Shown here: positions 31,301 through 43,140 of the stretch, one piece after another | Layout: each line of letters begins with the position of its first letter | How positions within the stretch are numbered: position 1 is the first letter of the stretch | Assembly: GCA_009733575.1 (NCBI GenBank) | Contig: ML769450.1 | Coordinates: 124,001-188,000, forward strand | Direction of reading: 5' to 3' | Source: Gymnopus androsaceus JB14 | Taxonomy: Eukaryota; Basidiomycota; Agaricomycetes; Agaricales; Omphalotaceae | DNA length: 64,000 bases | The notes under the pieces: model-generated | The model's database searches: none | What the model saw: only the letters and a program-made list of their open reading frames with translations | Told to the model about the DNA's origin: nothing | Translations under genes and position numbers: made by a program

Positions 31301-31686
31301 CCGTTACGCGCAATGCAAGAGTTCGCCAAACGTATCCATAGAATCCAAACTACCTATGGATGAGGAAAAGTATGTTGCATCGTTCAAAGTAGAGCTAATG
31401 GACATTGTGATGCAGTGGTGTCGTGGAGCTTTTTTTCTCGGATATCTACAAGGTGCGAACTGTTTCTACGCGTATTCCAATCACTATTCTTATCCAAATA
31501 GTATTCCAGCTCACTGGTAGGAGTATATTTGAGGGCAGTATCATTCATGTGTTCCGCCGACTGGAGGAACTGTTGCGTCAGATGGCCATGGCTGCTAAAG
31601 TCATCGGGAAAATAGAAGTTTGAGGAGGGTTCAGAGATGGTGGAGCGTCCAATTCTGTGATTTTTTGTTTTTGGTTGTATCTGTAG
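28372..31686 (+). pseudogene. MTR4/DOB1-like exosome RNA helicase, decayed
   Basis: Full-length relic of the Ski2-like helicase that feeds RNA to the nuclear exosome. It begins MDLFSFLDGAEEIAS (ATG 28372). Motifs recognised in order: LDPFQKVSAYAIQRNESVLV, Walker [12 protein letters not shown] (the family has SAHTSAGKT), [100 protein letters not shown] (the AGRR of motif VI is missing), KVEGISP, VELMDIVMQWCRGA and LLRQMAMAAKVIG. A TGA replaces the Trp after MQFAE at about 29260, and many frame changes lie between motifs. The last readable segment ends at TAG 31686. The functional gene must be elsewhere because MTR4 is normally essential. Confidence 0.88.
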
Positions 31687-32040
31687 TACGACTACTTTCA
31701 ATTTGTGTCGACGGGACTTGAATATGTGGGCAAGTATTCACGGCTTTTGTAGATCATTTCTCCGATCGCTTGTTTCAATGTTTGACCAAGAGCTAACTCG
31801 TTGACCTACAGGTACTATCCCTACTGCATCAAGACCGACATTTCTGCAACGTACCGTCGACTCATCTCCCCATCATCACGATTACGATTGCATTGTGATT
31901 ATCTGATGACATCTGAGAAGCATTGCTGCTTATAAAGGACAATGGATTCATTATGTATCTCACGGTTTTATCTCATCTATCCATCTCTCTCTTGAGCTCA
32001 TACCTTGTTCTCTGTCACTCACTCTTCCATTTCTCTCGAC
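31687..32040. other. No gene seen
   Basis: Short frames only. A pyrimidine-rich stretch at about 31965-32045 (TCTCATCTATCCATCTCTC) resembles a fungal promoter or transcription start region for the following weak plus-strand ORF. Confidence 0.3.
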
Positions 32041-32057
32041 TACTCTCAGCCTCGCAT

Positions 32058-32398
32058 AGTTGCATTGGCGGGGGTTTCCCCAGGATTCAGGCAAGTCCTC
32101 TAGTTTGGAGCAGCAGGATATAGATTCTGACATTGTTGCACAACGGTTACAGAGCGAAAGATCGAAACAAACAGACAAGCAACAGGCAGCACTGTACGAA
32201 GAACAAAGATAGATAACTGTGCCAAGAAGACTGGGATAAACAACGACGAAAGCAAAAGACAAAAGCAACGACACGACAAGAAAGCGAAGAAGTGAGAATG
32301 AAAGATGACGAAAGCAATAGGCAGAAAAGAGAGAAAGCGAGAGGGATAGAGGAAAGAGAAACGAGAAAGTTCAACGACGAGCGAGGTGGGTAGCATCT
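32058..32398 (+). CDS. Highly charged coiled-coil-like hypothetical ORF (weak)
   Basis: Purine-rich on the plus strand. One frame reads SSSLEQQDIDSDIVAQRLQS and continues to LYEEQR, then stops at about 32210. After a frame change WDKQRRKQKTKATTRQESEE runs on as Lys/Arg/Glu-rich sequence to a TAG near 32398. Composition and period suggest a helical charged protein, but there is no clear start codon and the frame change is unexplained. It could equally be low-complexity non-coding DNA. The end overlaps the stop of the minus-strand ORF beginning at 33011. Confidence 0.2.
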
Positions 32399-33011
32399 AC
32401 TCATCACCCATCATCGCTGCGCTCACCTCGTCTAACCAAATTCTGATTTCTGCCTCAATGTCTCTCGGTGTTTCATCAATCACTCCAACGAAGACATTGG
32501 CGGGTTGTTCAATGGGTCGGAGAGAGGGGCGAGTTTCGTTCCGGGGAACCACCGGGTCGAGGTGGCTATTGGGAACGCCACAAGGGCTGCTCGAGAGTTT
32601 GTTGCGGAACACTCTTCGGGAAGCCCACAAGGGCAGAAGACAACGGCGCGCACTGTCGGCGCTCCAAACTTCTGGTTTCGATAGGGAGCGCTGAGCTCCC
32701 CTCTGCTGCATGTAATACTCACTGTTCGAATTTTTATTCTGAAAATTCGAACAGTGGATGTTAGGTGTTGCGGGTAGGAGAATCTCAGTAGACTTACCGG
32801 CGTTTCCTGCCGAACAAAATTGTCTACACTCCCAAGTCGGGCGAGATGACCTTCGAGACCTTTCTGGGCGTGGCGCTGCAGCCACGAAGGATCGTGAATA
32901 GGCTGGCGGCGGGGCCCAAGGTCCGTCGGAAGAACATTGGTTGGAGGAAGTGACTGGAGAGCCCGGTATGTTATCGTTCTTCGAATCTACGCCTATAGGA
33001 CCAAGCTTCAT
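32397..33011 (-). CDS. Hypothetical protein, 204 residues
   Basis: ATG at 33011 (MKLGPIGVDSKNDNIPGSPV) to a stop at 32397. Rich in Ser, Pro and Arg; the last 40 residues (PANVFVGVIDETPRDIEAEI, then RIWLDEVSAAMMGDE) look ordered. No family recognised. A GTAAGT..ATGCAG pair at 32797-32706 could be a 92-bp intron, but splicing it would shift the frame, so the unspliced reading is kept. A perfect 15-bp inverted repeat lies inside at 32720-32756. Confidence 0.3.
   Translation of the reverse strand: MKLGPIGVDSKNDNIPGSPVTSSNQCSSDGPWAPPPAYSRSFVAAAPRPERSRRSSRPTWECRQFCSAGNAGKSTEILLPATPNIHCSNFQNKNSNSEYYMQQRGAQRSLSKPEVWSADSARRCLLPLWASRRVFRNKLSSSPCGVPNSHLDPVVPRNETRPSLRPIEQPANVFVGVIDETPRDIEAEIRIWLDEVSAAMMGDE
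32720..32756. repeat. Perfect 15-bp inverted repeat with 7-nt loop
   Basis: CACTGTTCGAATTTT at 32720-32734 and its exact complement AAAATTCGAACAGTG at 32742-32756. It falls inside the 204-codon minus ORF, within the optional intron. Confidence 0.85.
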
Positions 33012-34176
33012 GGCTTTTAGGCATGCTTGGCTTGTGGGCGGCTTGTTTACGCCAAAGGAACAACCTCGGGGTGTCCTAGATGACTATGGTTAGCTACTAT
33101 GATCTATGAGCGGCCACTACGCCACATACCCTCGGGGTGTACGGCCTGCGGGAGCGCGGCAAAAACGGAGAGAATGAATCTTGTTGCTCGATGGTAGTCA
33201 TGATAAGAGCAGGGTAGGACGAGATGTGTTAACTCGGACTGAGAGGTAGCGGTAGGCTCGTGATGGAACAGAGCAAAGAGGTTGGAAAGTTACAGCACAG
33301 TGTGAGTGGTCTTTATACTTGCATCGTGCGCTGAATGATATGATTGGGATAGGTTTGTTGCCACCAAATGTATTCTTGTTATTTCATAGAACTATAGCCT
33401 GGGTCTGTTATCGTCTCGCTGACTCGACGCGAATACAAGTGAATGCGTGATAGTCTCATGGTCGGTTTAAATCACTGCTACAACGCGTAAACGTCGTGTT
33501 GGATTGAATTGACCTGACAGACGCCACGTTGGTACATCGTGTTCCCAAAAAGGAAGATGAAACCGCTTTGACCGTTCACACGAGCGTGATATTTCGCTTA
33601 GCTTATGGCTGGAATTGGCTAGCCGCTAGGGTAGACGTTTCTCATCATGACAAAGAAATGTTCAACTCGTTCCAATTGCATTTTTACCGCAGAAGCAACG
33701 TGGATAGTGGTGGAACACTGCAAACCGACGCTGGCGAAGGACCCGCTCGATATCCAACCAATCGTCTCCGATTAAACATCATGTATGCATAGGGAAGGAT
33801 ACAGAAATGTTCGTGCTTGCAGGATTTATACACTAGGCCATGCTACGCGCTACGCCCAATAGACTGCGCTTGAGATTTTGGCCCGTCCAAGCGCTTATTC
33901 TTGGCTTTGCTCCTCGTTTGCTCCTCACAAGGCTCCTCAGAATGCAATGAGTTTCTTACTTTGAAAAAGATTGGAATATTCAAAAGCGGGTAACGGGCTC
34001 AAAACGGGTGGTCAGATGTTGAAAGATTGGCTCGCACGCAAGCTGCGCAGCTGCATATGCTAAAGGGTAAGCAGTCTACACTGGCATATAAAATACTGAC
34101 ATGACGTTCCAGACTCGAAAGCTTGTCTTTTCTCTCTCTCACTTCCATCTCAGGAGACAAACATCGACCTAAGGTC
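33012..34176. other. Intergenic; DUF6593 promoter at its right end
   Basis: An 87-codon plus frame (33529-33792) has no recognisable features. Before 34177 there is CATATAAAATACTG (TATA-like, about 34085) followed by a CT-rich tract (TTTTCTCTCTCTCACTTCC), a typical fungal core promoter for the DUF6593 gene. Confidence 0.4.
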
Positions 34177-34985
34177 ATGTCACTAAACTTTTACCAACGT
34201 CATCGTAACCTCGAACCGATTTTAAAAAATGACTTCTACGATGATCAAGGCCAGACTGTGTACAAGGTGCACACTCCGGCTGGATTGAATCGAACTACCA
34301 CTATCTCCAAGGCCCTCAATGATAATTCTTTGACTGATACCGTTGGCCATGATGCTAGCGCGACTAGCCTTGACGAAGGTCTTCAGGTAGCGGTCAACGA
34401 AGAATCTGTCGATGATTCCACTGGATTAAATACAAATTCTGAATCCTCCATCCCAACGTCTCCGACTCCAGGCATATTGCCGGGAGCACATACCAACTTT
34501 GTATACATCGCTCAGATCGATTGGCGAGTGATTAAGAGCACAAAGATACGGTTTGGGGATGGTCGATATAGCGGAAGGGAGGTGCTAGCGAAGGAATTTT
34601 TCAAAAAGCAGCAGCTTGGTCGGTCAGTTACTCTGTACTTATTGGTGCACAATAACTCACTGATATGCCCCACAACCCGACACAGCGGTTATGTATTCAC
34701 TGGCGAAGATGGAAAAGAATATAAATGGCATCTAGATGCTATTGTTTCTACCAAGGTAAAGCCTTACATTCCAGTATGTAGGGGTCCATTAAATAACTCT
34801 TCCTACAGTTGACTTCCAACGATACATCCAAGACCCCTATAGCAACATTTCACCGAGGCAATCTGTTGTCGAAGAAAGATCCATCTCGCTTGGAGATCTT
34901 TCCTGAAGGTCAACATATGATGGATGAGATCTTTGTGACTTTTATATACATTGAGCAGAAACGGAAGGAGGCCGGGGAGTATTGA
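34177..34985 (+). CDS. DUF6593-type protein, intact copy
   Basis: Agaricomycete-specific domain of unknown function. The start chosen is ATG 34177 (MSLNFYQRHRNLEPILKNDF), after a TATA and CT tract and matched by copy 2 at 17294; the upstream extension begins only at a TTG. Exon 1 runs through YIAQIDWRVIKSTKIRFGDG to QQLGR. Intron 1 is GTCAGTTACT..CGACACAG. Exon 2 encodes GYVFTGEDGKEYKWHLDAIV. Intron 2 is GTAAAGCC..CCTACAG. Exon 3 encodes LTSNDTSKTPIATFHRGNLL and ends at TGA 34985. The closing strands (IAQIDW, YKWHL, FVTFIYIEQK) follow the DUF6593 pattern. The cellular role is unknown. Two broken copies at 10.9 and 17.3 kb and a fragment at 35.2 kb derive from the same family. Confidence 0.8.
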
Positions 34986-35165
34986 TAGGTAGTATTTCGT
35001 TGTGTTACGAACTTGTGTAAATATTAACATTCATTTGAAGTTGCTTATCCTATCTCAATAAGTAGGAATATGCAGATCACACTCGAGCGAGCGTTTACAC
35101 TTGGTGGAGGTCTCCAGCTAGAACTCTGAGTCAGTGAAGATTCAGAAGAGCATAATCCTTTGCCC

Positions 35166-35280
35166 CGACGTCGCCGGGAGCACATACCAACTTTGTATAC
35201 ATCGCTCAGATCGATTTGGTGAATAATTAAGAACACAAAGATACAGTTTGGGGCTGGTCGATATAGCGGGAGGGAACGAA
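35166..35280 (+). pseudogene. DUF6593 exon fragment
   Basis: Matches 34489-34598 of the intact gene just upstream (GCACATACCAACTTTGTATA through TCGATATAGCGG) with a few changes, including a stop-creating GGTGAATAATTAAG. It is isolated on both sides, so it is a partial tandem copy. Confidence 0.75.
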
Positions 35281-35773
35281 GTCTCCTTCGTCAGAGCCAA
35301 TGCTTACCGCCGGACGCCTATTCTCAAAACGGATGCTGTACTCTCGTTCAACGAGGGCCGACTACAAGGGTCCGTGGTGTGCTTACCAGCTCAACTAACG
35401 CGTGTCTTATCGTCTGGTAGTTCTTTTATGTGACCGCGACGTGTAATAACTAACTAATTATCTCTATATCAATTTGTACTATCAAGCGTCACAAAGTATG
35501 TCGTTCATTGGGTGTCTTTTCGGTCTCTTCGTATGTTTAGTGTTATATTATATTTAATTAACATACGTCGTTTGTATGTAGGAGCTATCTTTGTCAGAGC
35601 GAAGGAGCGTTGATAGGCGCTACTAGTCTCGAGAGTCCAGTTAGCTTGACACTTTCATGAGGTCTTGATACAGATTATTTTAAACCTCTGTTTTGTTATA
35701 AAAGCCTTGAATTTTATGTATTTCAACTAAAGGCCCGCCATCTTTAGGACTGAGGACTAGGAAGTACATCAGG
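35281..35773. other. No gene seen
   Basis: A 61-codon plus frame at 35248-35433 begins in the DUF6593 fragment and has no independent support. The remainder is AT-rich and unassigned. Confidence 0.35.
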
Positions 35774-36768
35774 TTAAGCATTAGAGGAACTGAAAGTGTA
35801 CGCACGAGGATCACTATTTTCCCTGATCTCGAATACTCGCGGACCTCTGAGGTAATGCTTCGAGAGTTCTACCAGAGGATATGGAAAATCTAACATCTTG
35901 GCTTCCAGCTTTTTCGGATCCAAACCGAAACCTTCTGGACTGACAGAAACGGCGCTGAAGATCTTTTGGACATCACCAATCTCGTGAGCAACAGAGAATG
36001 AATAGGTTTCTTCGTGGGTTTGACTGCGTTCTCTCAAATAGAACATTGTATCCTGAACAACCCCTTCGATTTTGGCTTTCCGAATTGTCTCATCGTCGTG
36101 CTCGATGGTCGCGGCCAGAAAGTTTCGGACCATATCCTCGTCGAAGGCGTAACCTTTTAACGTATCGTGGCTTGAAGAGCCGTCAGTATCCAGACCTATC
36201 CAGACCTTATAACAACAAGGGGACTGACCATGATGGATAAGACTGAAGAGACGCACACCATGTATCGGCTGCACGGCACACCGGGGTCGGGCGCCAATGA
36301 TTTAGCGGGTCCCGCTGCCCCTCATGTCAAAGTCGTGAAACGAACTATAGACGTCACATACCTTGGCTATTTCATTCTCCCCCTGGGTGTCTTCCCAACG
36401 TAGATAAACAAATCCACTCAGTCTCGTACTTCTCCCTAACCTAAGCCTTACTGTCACTGGAGCGAGTAAAGACGGTGGATTCAATACTGAGTGAAAATGG
36501 AGAAGTAAATGTAGAACAGTCACTCATAGTATGTAACTGAGGTATTATATTATATACGTACCGCACGACGAGAAAAAGAGGGTACATGACTCAAGCTTGG
36601 GAGAATTTTTTTTGACAAGCAGGATTCGTCTCGATTGTAGTTCCAGCAGTTGAGGGATATGCAACGAATAGTCCAAGACTTACGACTAAAAAAATTAAAT
36701 CTGGCTTGATGAGGTTCCATTGGTAGTTTAAATTTGTTTCCCAAGCCGAATTTGCTTCTTCCTTCCAT
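35774..36768 (-). CDS. Hypothetical multi-exon protein
   Basis: The 3' exon (about 35774-36270) is the best supported: HGVRLFSLIHHGQSPCCYKV, ENSDPRAYTFSSSNA at the end, with AFDEDMVRNFLAATIEHDDE and FDPKK-like helical segments between. Upstream, FVYLRWEDTQGENEIAK precedes a GTATGTGACG donor. The first exon may be MEGRSKFGLGNKFKLPMEPH (ATG 36768), before GTAAGTCTTGG at about 36683. I could not join all exons in one frame, so the 5' half is tentative. No family recognised. Confidence 0.4.
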
Positions 36769-36919
36769 TGGTATAAGCGGTCAGCGGGAATCCCCCCTTC
36801 CGCGAAGGTTTGTTTCTGTGTTACAATTTGAAGGTGCTACGTATACTGTACATCCTTGACAGAAACCGTAGGGAACGACTCCAAGGCGCTGATTCGTTGA
36901 AATACTAAGAGCAAGTCGT

Positions 36920-37280
36920 TATACGTTCATAACAATGCCTATGCACAAAGTCAAAGTTTACCAATCGACAGTGATGACGGTTTCACCGCGCATTCCGACT
37001 CCGAGGCAGAAAGCTGTTCTATGTATATGGGAGAACTGTACTACACGGTGGTTACCGACGGTGGCGAAATCCACTTTGGGACGGCTATCTCCCGGGCGCA
37101 AATGGTGTTGTACGCTAGTCTTGTTTCTTCTCAGTATGCTATTCCGTCCTTGTTCACGTCTAGGCTTTAGAGGCAAGTCTTTTCCTTGAGAGTACGCGCA
37201 CCAAAAGGCCTTTAGAGTCGATCAAGTTGCGGTGCGAACGGCTGCTGGGAGACGGCTTCGAAGCAATCCTGGGTAAAAAA
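36920..37280 (+). CDS. Hypothetical exon(s), fragmentary
   Basis: One plus frame at about 36938-37130 is protein-like and acidic (YAQSQSLPIDSDDGFTAHSD, then MYMGELYYTVVTDGGEIHFG) and ends at a possible GTATGC donor. A short downstream piece may read ESIKLRCERLLGDGFEAILG in another frame before a poly(A) run at 37275. No start codon is obvious in this frame. Possibly a remnant of a lineage-specific gene. Confidence 0.25.
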
Positions 37281-37830
37281 AAAAAGTACACATCGGAGTC
37301 AGTGCGTCATAATGCTTAATGAAATTTTTTTTTTTTTTTTGACCGTGGAGAGGACACTTACTGCCACTAGTATTGAGCCTACCTCTCGTTAAACTGTTGG
37401 CAGCGATGTGCCTCTGCACGATCACTGAGGAAAGAGGTATCATCAGAAGAACCAAGATATCTATTCATTTATTTTTTAAAAATTACCTGCATTTAAATAC
37501 AGCGCGCTCATTTCCTATCGAAGTGCAAGGATAAGAACGTGCAGATCATTTCAATCAAGACCGAAGAATGAATCTGATTTGGACGAGTATCTCATTTGCT
37601 GAGCGCTAGACTCGGACGTCATGGATCATGATATATGTGAGATACATAGGTTTTGAATCCTGATAGATGTGGTTCAAGCTGTCCTTCATGACGTTGGACA
37701 GTGGTTTGGCGAAGCGCCTGTGACATCAGCGCCAGTCACGCCACTAGTCACACTACCTAGTGTTCTCTCTAACCCACCACGATTATTTGACTTTGGGACC
37801 GAGTGTGCTGGCTCCGCTGGACCTTTGACG

Positions 37831-40800
37831 ATGAATAATTCGGGTGCGCGGCAAGCACCCAACCAACCGAATCCAGATAGTCCATCCTTACAAATCGCTG
37901 TAGACGAATCATTTCGCTCGCAAAGGCCATCTCCGACAAGTCCTTATTCTGCACCCCCATCTAGCTCTGCTAAACTCCCGGAAGGAAACTCCAGGCAGAT
38001 CACCAGAGCTTCTACTACTGGTTCATCGGAAAGAGATGAATCTACTCCAACCGGCTCATATGGCTTGCCTCTGGTTCGCAGCGAAGATCTAAACCATGGA
38101 ATGCCTTCTCCTCGTCCCCAGCCAGCTTATTTATCCAATTCTGGGTCCAATTCCAGATCCTCTACTCCCGCTGCGAACAGCTCTCCAAATCCTTCCTATG
38201 ATTCTTACAAACGACGCAGCACCGCTTCCCTCAGCTCTTCTTCTTCAGATTCTTCCTCAGGCGGAAAACCTCCGCCAACAACTACTTCGACTTCAACAAG
38301 CTTGGTCTCTGCGTAAGTTGTCTCTTTTTCCCTGACATTGGTGCTCATCGTATCTTTCAGAAGTTGCGCATCATGCGGTAAAGCAATGCAGGGTCCTTTT
38401 GTCCGGGCTTTGGGAACTGTATTCCATTTGGACTGTTTTAAATGCTTGGTACGTTGCCCTTGAACGTTTACATGTTTTCTGTACTTGATGTTATTCTCAT
38501 AGGACTGTGGTGATGTGGTCGCATCCAAGTTTTTCCCTATCGACGGCCCAGATGGAAAGCAACAACCACTTTGCGAGCGCGATTACTTTCGGCGTCTGAA
38601 TCTTATTTGTGCAAAATGTGGGATGGCTTTGCGAGGGAGTTATATCACGGCATGCAGTGAGTATTGGCTGTCTAAAGGCACACCCATCTTATTAACCATC
38701 TGTTGATCCTACTACGTACCCTCAGACAAGAAATACCACGTCGAACACTTTACTTGTTCACTATGTTCAACTCTTTTTGGTCCTCAGGACTCGTATTACG
38801 AGCACGATGGCGACGTCTACTGCCATTTCCACTACTCTTCGCGATTTGCGACAAAATGCGCAGGTTGTTCCACTGCCATCCTCAAACAGTTCGTCGAGAT
38901 CAACAGGAATATGCGAGACGAGTGCTGGCATCCTGAATGTTACATGATCAACAAATTTTGGAACGTCAAAGTGGTTTCAAGGAGACCAACGAGTATCGAG
39001 GGTGAACCGGAGGAGCCTGACTATGTAGAGGAGGAACGGAAGGAGACACCTCTGTCATTGAAAGAGAAACAAATTCGCATGGAGCAACAGGTCTATCGAA
39101 TATGGACGTGCGTGTCATCAATTATATTTTTATTCTGAAACGAAACTCATGCTTTGTACAGCGTTTTATCAGCGTTTGAGGAATCCAGTGCAGCTTGCAT
39201 CTCGGACATGCTTCGGCAAGTCAGCAATGGCCAATACCTTGATGCAATACGGATGGCCGAGAAGTTTATCTTACATGTAGAAGTTCTTTTTGCGACGATC
39301 GATGATCTCGAGTTCCAGTTTGCAAGGCTGAACATGAAAGGCGAGTGACATTCTAGATGTCAAAAAATCAGTGATTGAAGTAGGAATTAATCATCAGGCA
39401 TGTCTCACGTCCGTGAAGCCCGTATGCTTTGTCGAAAGACAGTCGAACTCTTCACTTTACTCTCTCACACCCAAGAGACCGGTTCTCGCAGGATGGGCAT
39501 GACGCAAGAACTCCTTGCCTTGGTGACCGGTCCTTGCGCACTACTTGAAAATTCTCATTCGAATTGCCCTCAACTGGTGCACTCAAACTCGAACGTGAAG
39601 CTCCGGGACTTGCTGGCAACTCTAGCAACACTACGCTGCGGCAGGGCGAGGCCATGTCAGGGTTCCTCGATAAACTTCACCTGCTTGCAGTGCAGGGTGG
39701 CAACCCAGCGGCACGAAGGATGATCAGAGGCCAAAATGGGGAGGTGGTATCGAGTGAAAGTGGGAACGCTGGCACCCAAGGAGTGACCTATGGATTCCGA
39801 AGTCTAGCACCGGAAAATGCAGGAGAATCTCCATTCAGCTCTTGGGGGAGCTCAGTCACAGATGGTTCGGGTCAGATATCTTCTAGCCATCCACCATCCG
39901 ATCTTTGCGTCAAGTGTGGGAAGACTGTGGAGGAAGATTGTATCAGGCTAGGGACATATCAAAGATGGCACTCCAAGTGCGTTGGGTGCAAGAGTTGCGG
40001 GAAGATCGCAGAGGTTCCGCTTCCACCGACAGTTGCGAAAGACAGGGACAAGGATGTGTCAGGAGATGGTACTTCAGCGCAGCCACCAAAGCTCACAACG
40101 GCCAGAAGACCTCCTGCGAATGTTGGACTTTTTGTCTATGAGGTAGATTCGATGAAGGAAACACCTTCATTTGGTTCCGTGCCCACGGTAATATTATGCA
40201 CAGACCACGCGCATGCAGGGTGTCGAGGAGGGTTCAAAGTCGTACAGAGACTCGAGCAATATGCGTTTCTGTTGAACGTTGCTTTGCGAAGACTATATCT
40301 GCTGCTGAGAAGGCAAGGTGTGGTTCCTCTCTCGCCTGGTGAGTTCTCGGGTGCCTTCACTTTGTGACTTACGTGTATTCACATCTTCATAGAACCAACA
40401 GCTTCGTCATCCTCCTCACTAGACCAATCCCCTGAAACTGACCCTTACCGAAACTCTGCCGACATCATGCGAATGAAGCAGGTGCACCTCGATCGAAAAT
40501 TGTCCGCCACTGCTAGACTGCCGAAGCGGTCCACGATCGTTGAAAGTCCCGCAGGACGGAGCGTTCGTCCTTCGGATATGCACCTGCAAAAATCGCAGGA
40601 GGCCACCCAGCCGCACCAACACCACCACCATCACCAGCACGATGATCAGCAGGCTATGTACGCCCAACAGGGCAAGTCGCCAAGTGTACCTCCCTCGATT
40701 CCGGCCTTTGTCCAACAGCAGCAGCAGCAGCATCAACAACAACAGGCGGGACGGCCGAACATGAGTCTAGAGATGCACGGCGGTCAGAGTCATTTGATTA

Positions 40801-42507
40801 GACCTGCGTTTGCGCGGGGTAACACGGAGGTGAAGATCGTCGAAGATCAGAGCCAACCAAGCTCACCAGCGATTGGGCAAGATGATCAGCAAGGGATGCT
40901 GAACATTCCACCAGCCGAGGATTCCATTACATTAGCAGACATCGGTCCTCTCATCGAAGCAGCTCAGGCGCGAGAGCAACAGCGTTCCCTACCCCGTCTA
41001 AGCTCCACCCCATGTATCGCAGAGCTTAGCCCTAAGGAGCTAGCGATCATGAGGTACGCCGCAGTGCTTGCACTCATACGATCTCCGTTGAAAGAGCACG
41101 TCGATAATGAATTAGTGGAGATGGTGGAAGGGAAGAAGGCAAGCCTTTGGAAGACCCTGTTCGGAAGAGGTGATAAGAAGACTCAAAAGAAGAAGATTGG
41201 TACGTTGCCCTTATCATTTAGTCCTCGACCTCCTATGTTCAATGTGATACTGCAGGCACGTTCGAAGTTCCGCTGGAAGTTTTGGTAGCCCAGGAAGGCG
41301 TTGACTCCCTTCTTGGTGCCTCTCGAGCTACTTTGAGAATACCCAGTTTCGTGGACGATGTAATTTCTGCGATGCGACAAATGGGTATGTATTTTGTTCA
41401 TCTTCTCGAAAGCGTTTATTAACTCAGCGGTCTATGTAGATGTGTCTGTGGAGGGTATTTTCCGCAAAAATGGGAACATCCGACGCCTAAATCAGCTCGT
41501 AGAGGCAATTAATAGAGATCCTCTTTCTGTCGATCTCAGTCAGGATAACGCTGTCCAGCTTGCAGCGTTATTAAAGAGATTTTTGCGAGAGTTACCTGAG
41601 CCCCTATTGTCCTTTAAGCTGTATAAACTTTGGGTTGGAGCTCAAGGTAAGCAAAGATTCCTCAAAAATGAAATGATAAGTGATTAATTCTCGTTTCGCA
41701 GCGCAAGAAGATGAGGAACGCAAGAGGCTGTTGCATATGATATCTATCATTATGCCCAAATCTCATCGAGACACGATGGAGGTCCTATTCGTCTTTCTCA
41801 AATGGGTGGCTTCATTCGCTCACATGGATGAAGTCACGGGCAGTAAAATGGACCTCAGTAATCTTGCGACCGTTATATGTCCCAGCATACTCTATCCACG
41901 AGCGCACGGTACTGTTCGTGACGAAAGCTTCAGGGCCATCGGCGTGGTCACGAACCTGCTAGAAAACCAGGACGAGTTCTTCGCTGTTCCAGAAGAATTC
42001 CTGTCGGTCCTTCATGACCAGGAATATTTCGTCAGCTGTCTAGAACCCGGAAAAGACCTCACGGATTTCATAAAGAAATACGATACGTATCACAAAGTCA
42101 AAGGCATCAACGGGAGAACACCTACTCCAGGCTTGTATAACGGACCCAACGGCAACAGCAACGCTCCTCGTATGCCTCCTGGTCCTTCACCGGCTCCCCC
42201 AGAGCGGCCACCACCTCCCGCTGCTGCACAGCGTCCTTACGGGATGACACAACCAATTCCTTCATATCCTTCATCTTCTTCGCAACATGGCCATGTCGGA
42301 AATATGGGCATGAACACCCCTCGAACCCCGCAGCCGGAAGAGTGGTCATCTCCACGCCCGATGAATGCTAATGGACTCCCGACCCCATCACGACCTTCCT
42401 CATACGTGCAACCTCGAGCTAGCGGCGAGTACTCCAATAATCTCAACCCCAACAATTACACACCAAATCCGAGCAACTATACACCAGCCCGTCAACGGAC
42501 TGGATGA
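37831..42507 (+). CDS. RGA1: LIM-domain RhoGAP (Rga1/Rga2-type Cdc42 GAP)
   Basis: GTPase-activating protein expected to switch off Cdc42/Rho at polarity sites. A long Ser/Pro-rich N-terminus starts at ATG 37831 (MNNSGARQAPNQPNPDSP); the frame extends upstream to a GTG, so an earlier start is possible. LIM domains follow: CASCGKAMQGPFV..HLDCFKCLDC; CAKCGMALRGSY..HVEHFTCSLC; a third half CAGCSTAI; and a later LIM, CVKCGKTVEEDCI..HSKCVGCKSC. A basic, His/Gln-rich linker (QPHQHHHHHQHDDQ) precedes the RhoGAP domain: arginine finger VEGIFRKNGNIRRLNQL, AALLKRFLRELPEPLLS and MDLSNLATVICPSIL. The Pro-rich tail ends PARQRTG at 42507. At least ten short introns with good GT/AG ends separate the exons. 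The LIM-LIM-LIM-RhoGAP order matches fungal Rga proteins. Confidence 0.92.
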
Positions 42508-43140
42508 TTTATGTGTATTTGTTAGATTGTTTTTTTTGGACTCGGTCACGCTCCTTGGTTAATCTCATAGTCGCTCGTTAGCTCATCTTCATCGCTGTTT
42601 TATATTCATTCCGCTTTTCATTAGTATTTACTGGCGCCGTTTTTGGGTGCGCAAACCCTCTGTCTCTCTCGCACAATGCTTTTATCTCAGTGTAGTTTAT
42701 TATTTTTCGACATCCTCCTTTCTCTTTTTTTTCTTCCTATCATTTTTATCAATATGACAAGGACGACAATATCTCGCAGTACTTACGATACCCTCTAACC
42801 CCTTGCACAAGGAGTACGCATGAATGGCGAATGCTGATATGTAGCACCTCCGAATGTTCTACACAACTTCCCGCATCAGAGTCTAAACTGAAAGCAAATT
42901 GCAGTAATGTTATATATTTGTCTATAGTAAAACAGACATAAGCACTAATCATTATTGAATCGTGAACATATCTTCTGAGACATATGAATCTATAGGTCTC
43001 CTACAACAGTTTTGAACACCTCTCAGTTCCTCTCGTCGCTCCTGGACGTATTGGGGAGCCTCCGGAGCAAGTTTAGCTTGGTCCTCGGCTGCAGAGGGAA
43101 GAGGCGGGAGAAGAAGATCACCAAGACGAAATAGGGCAAG
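42508..43140. other. Convergent 3' flanks; no gene
   Basis: T-rich on the plus strand directly after the RhoGAP stop. Short minus frames carry no support. The transcripts of the RhoGAP and the transporter converge here. Confidence 0.5.

Noticed and set aside
37261..37345. Poly(A) and poly(T) runs as retroposon tails
   Set aside because: Short homopolymers without an associated body or target duplication.
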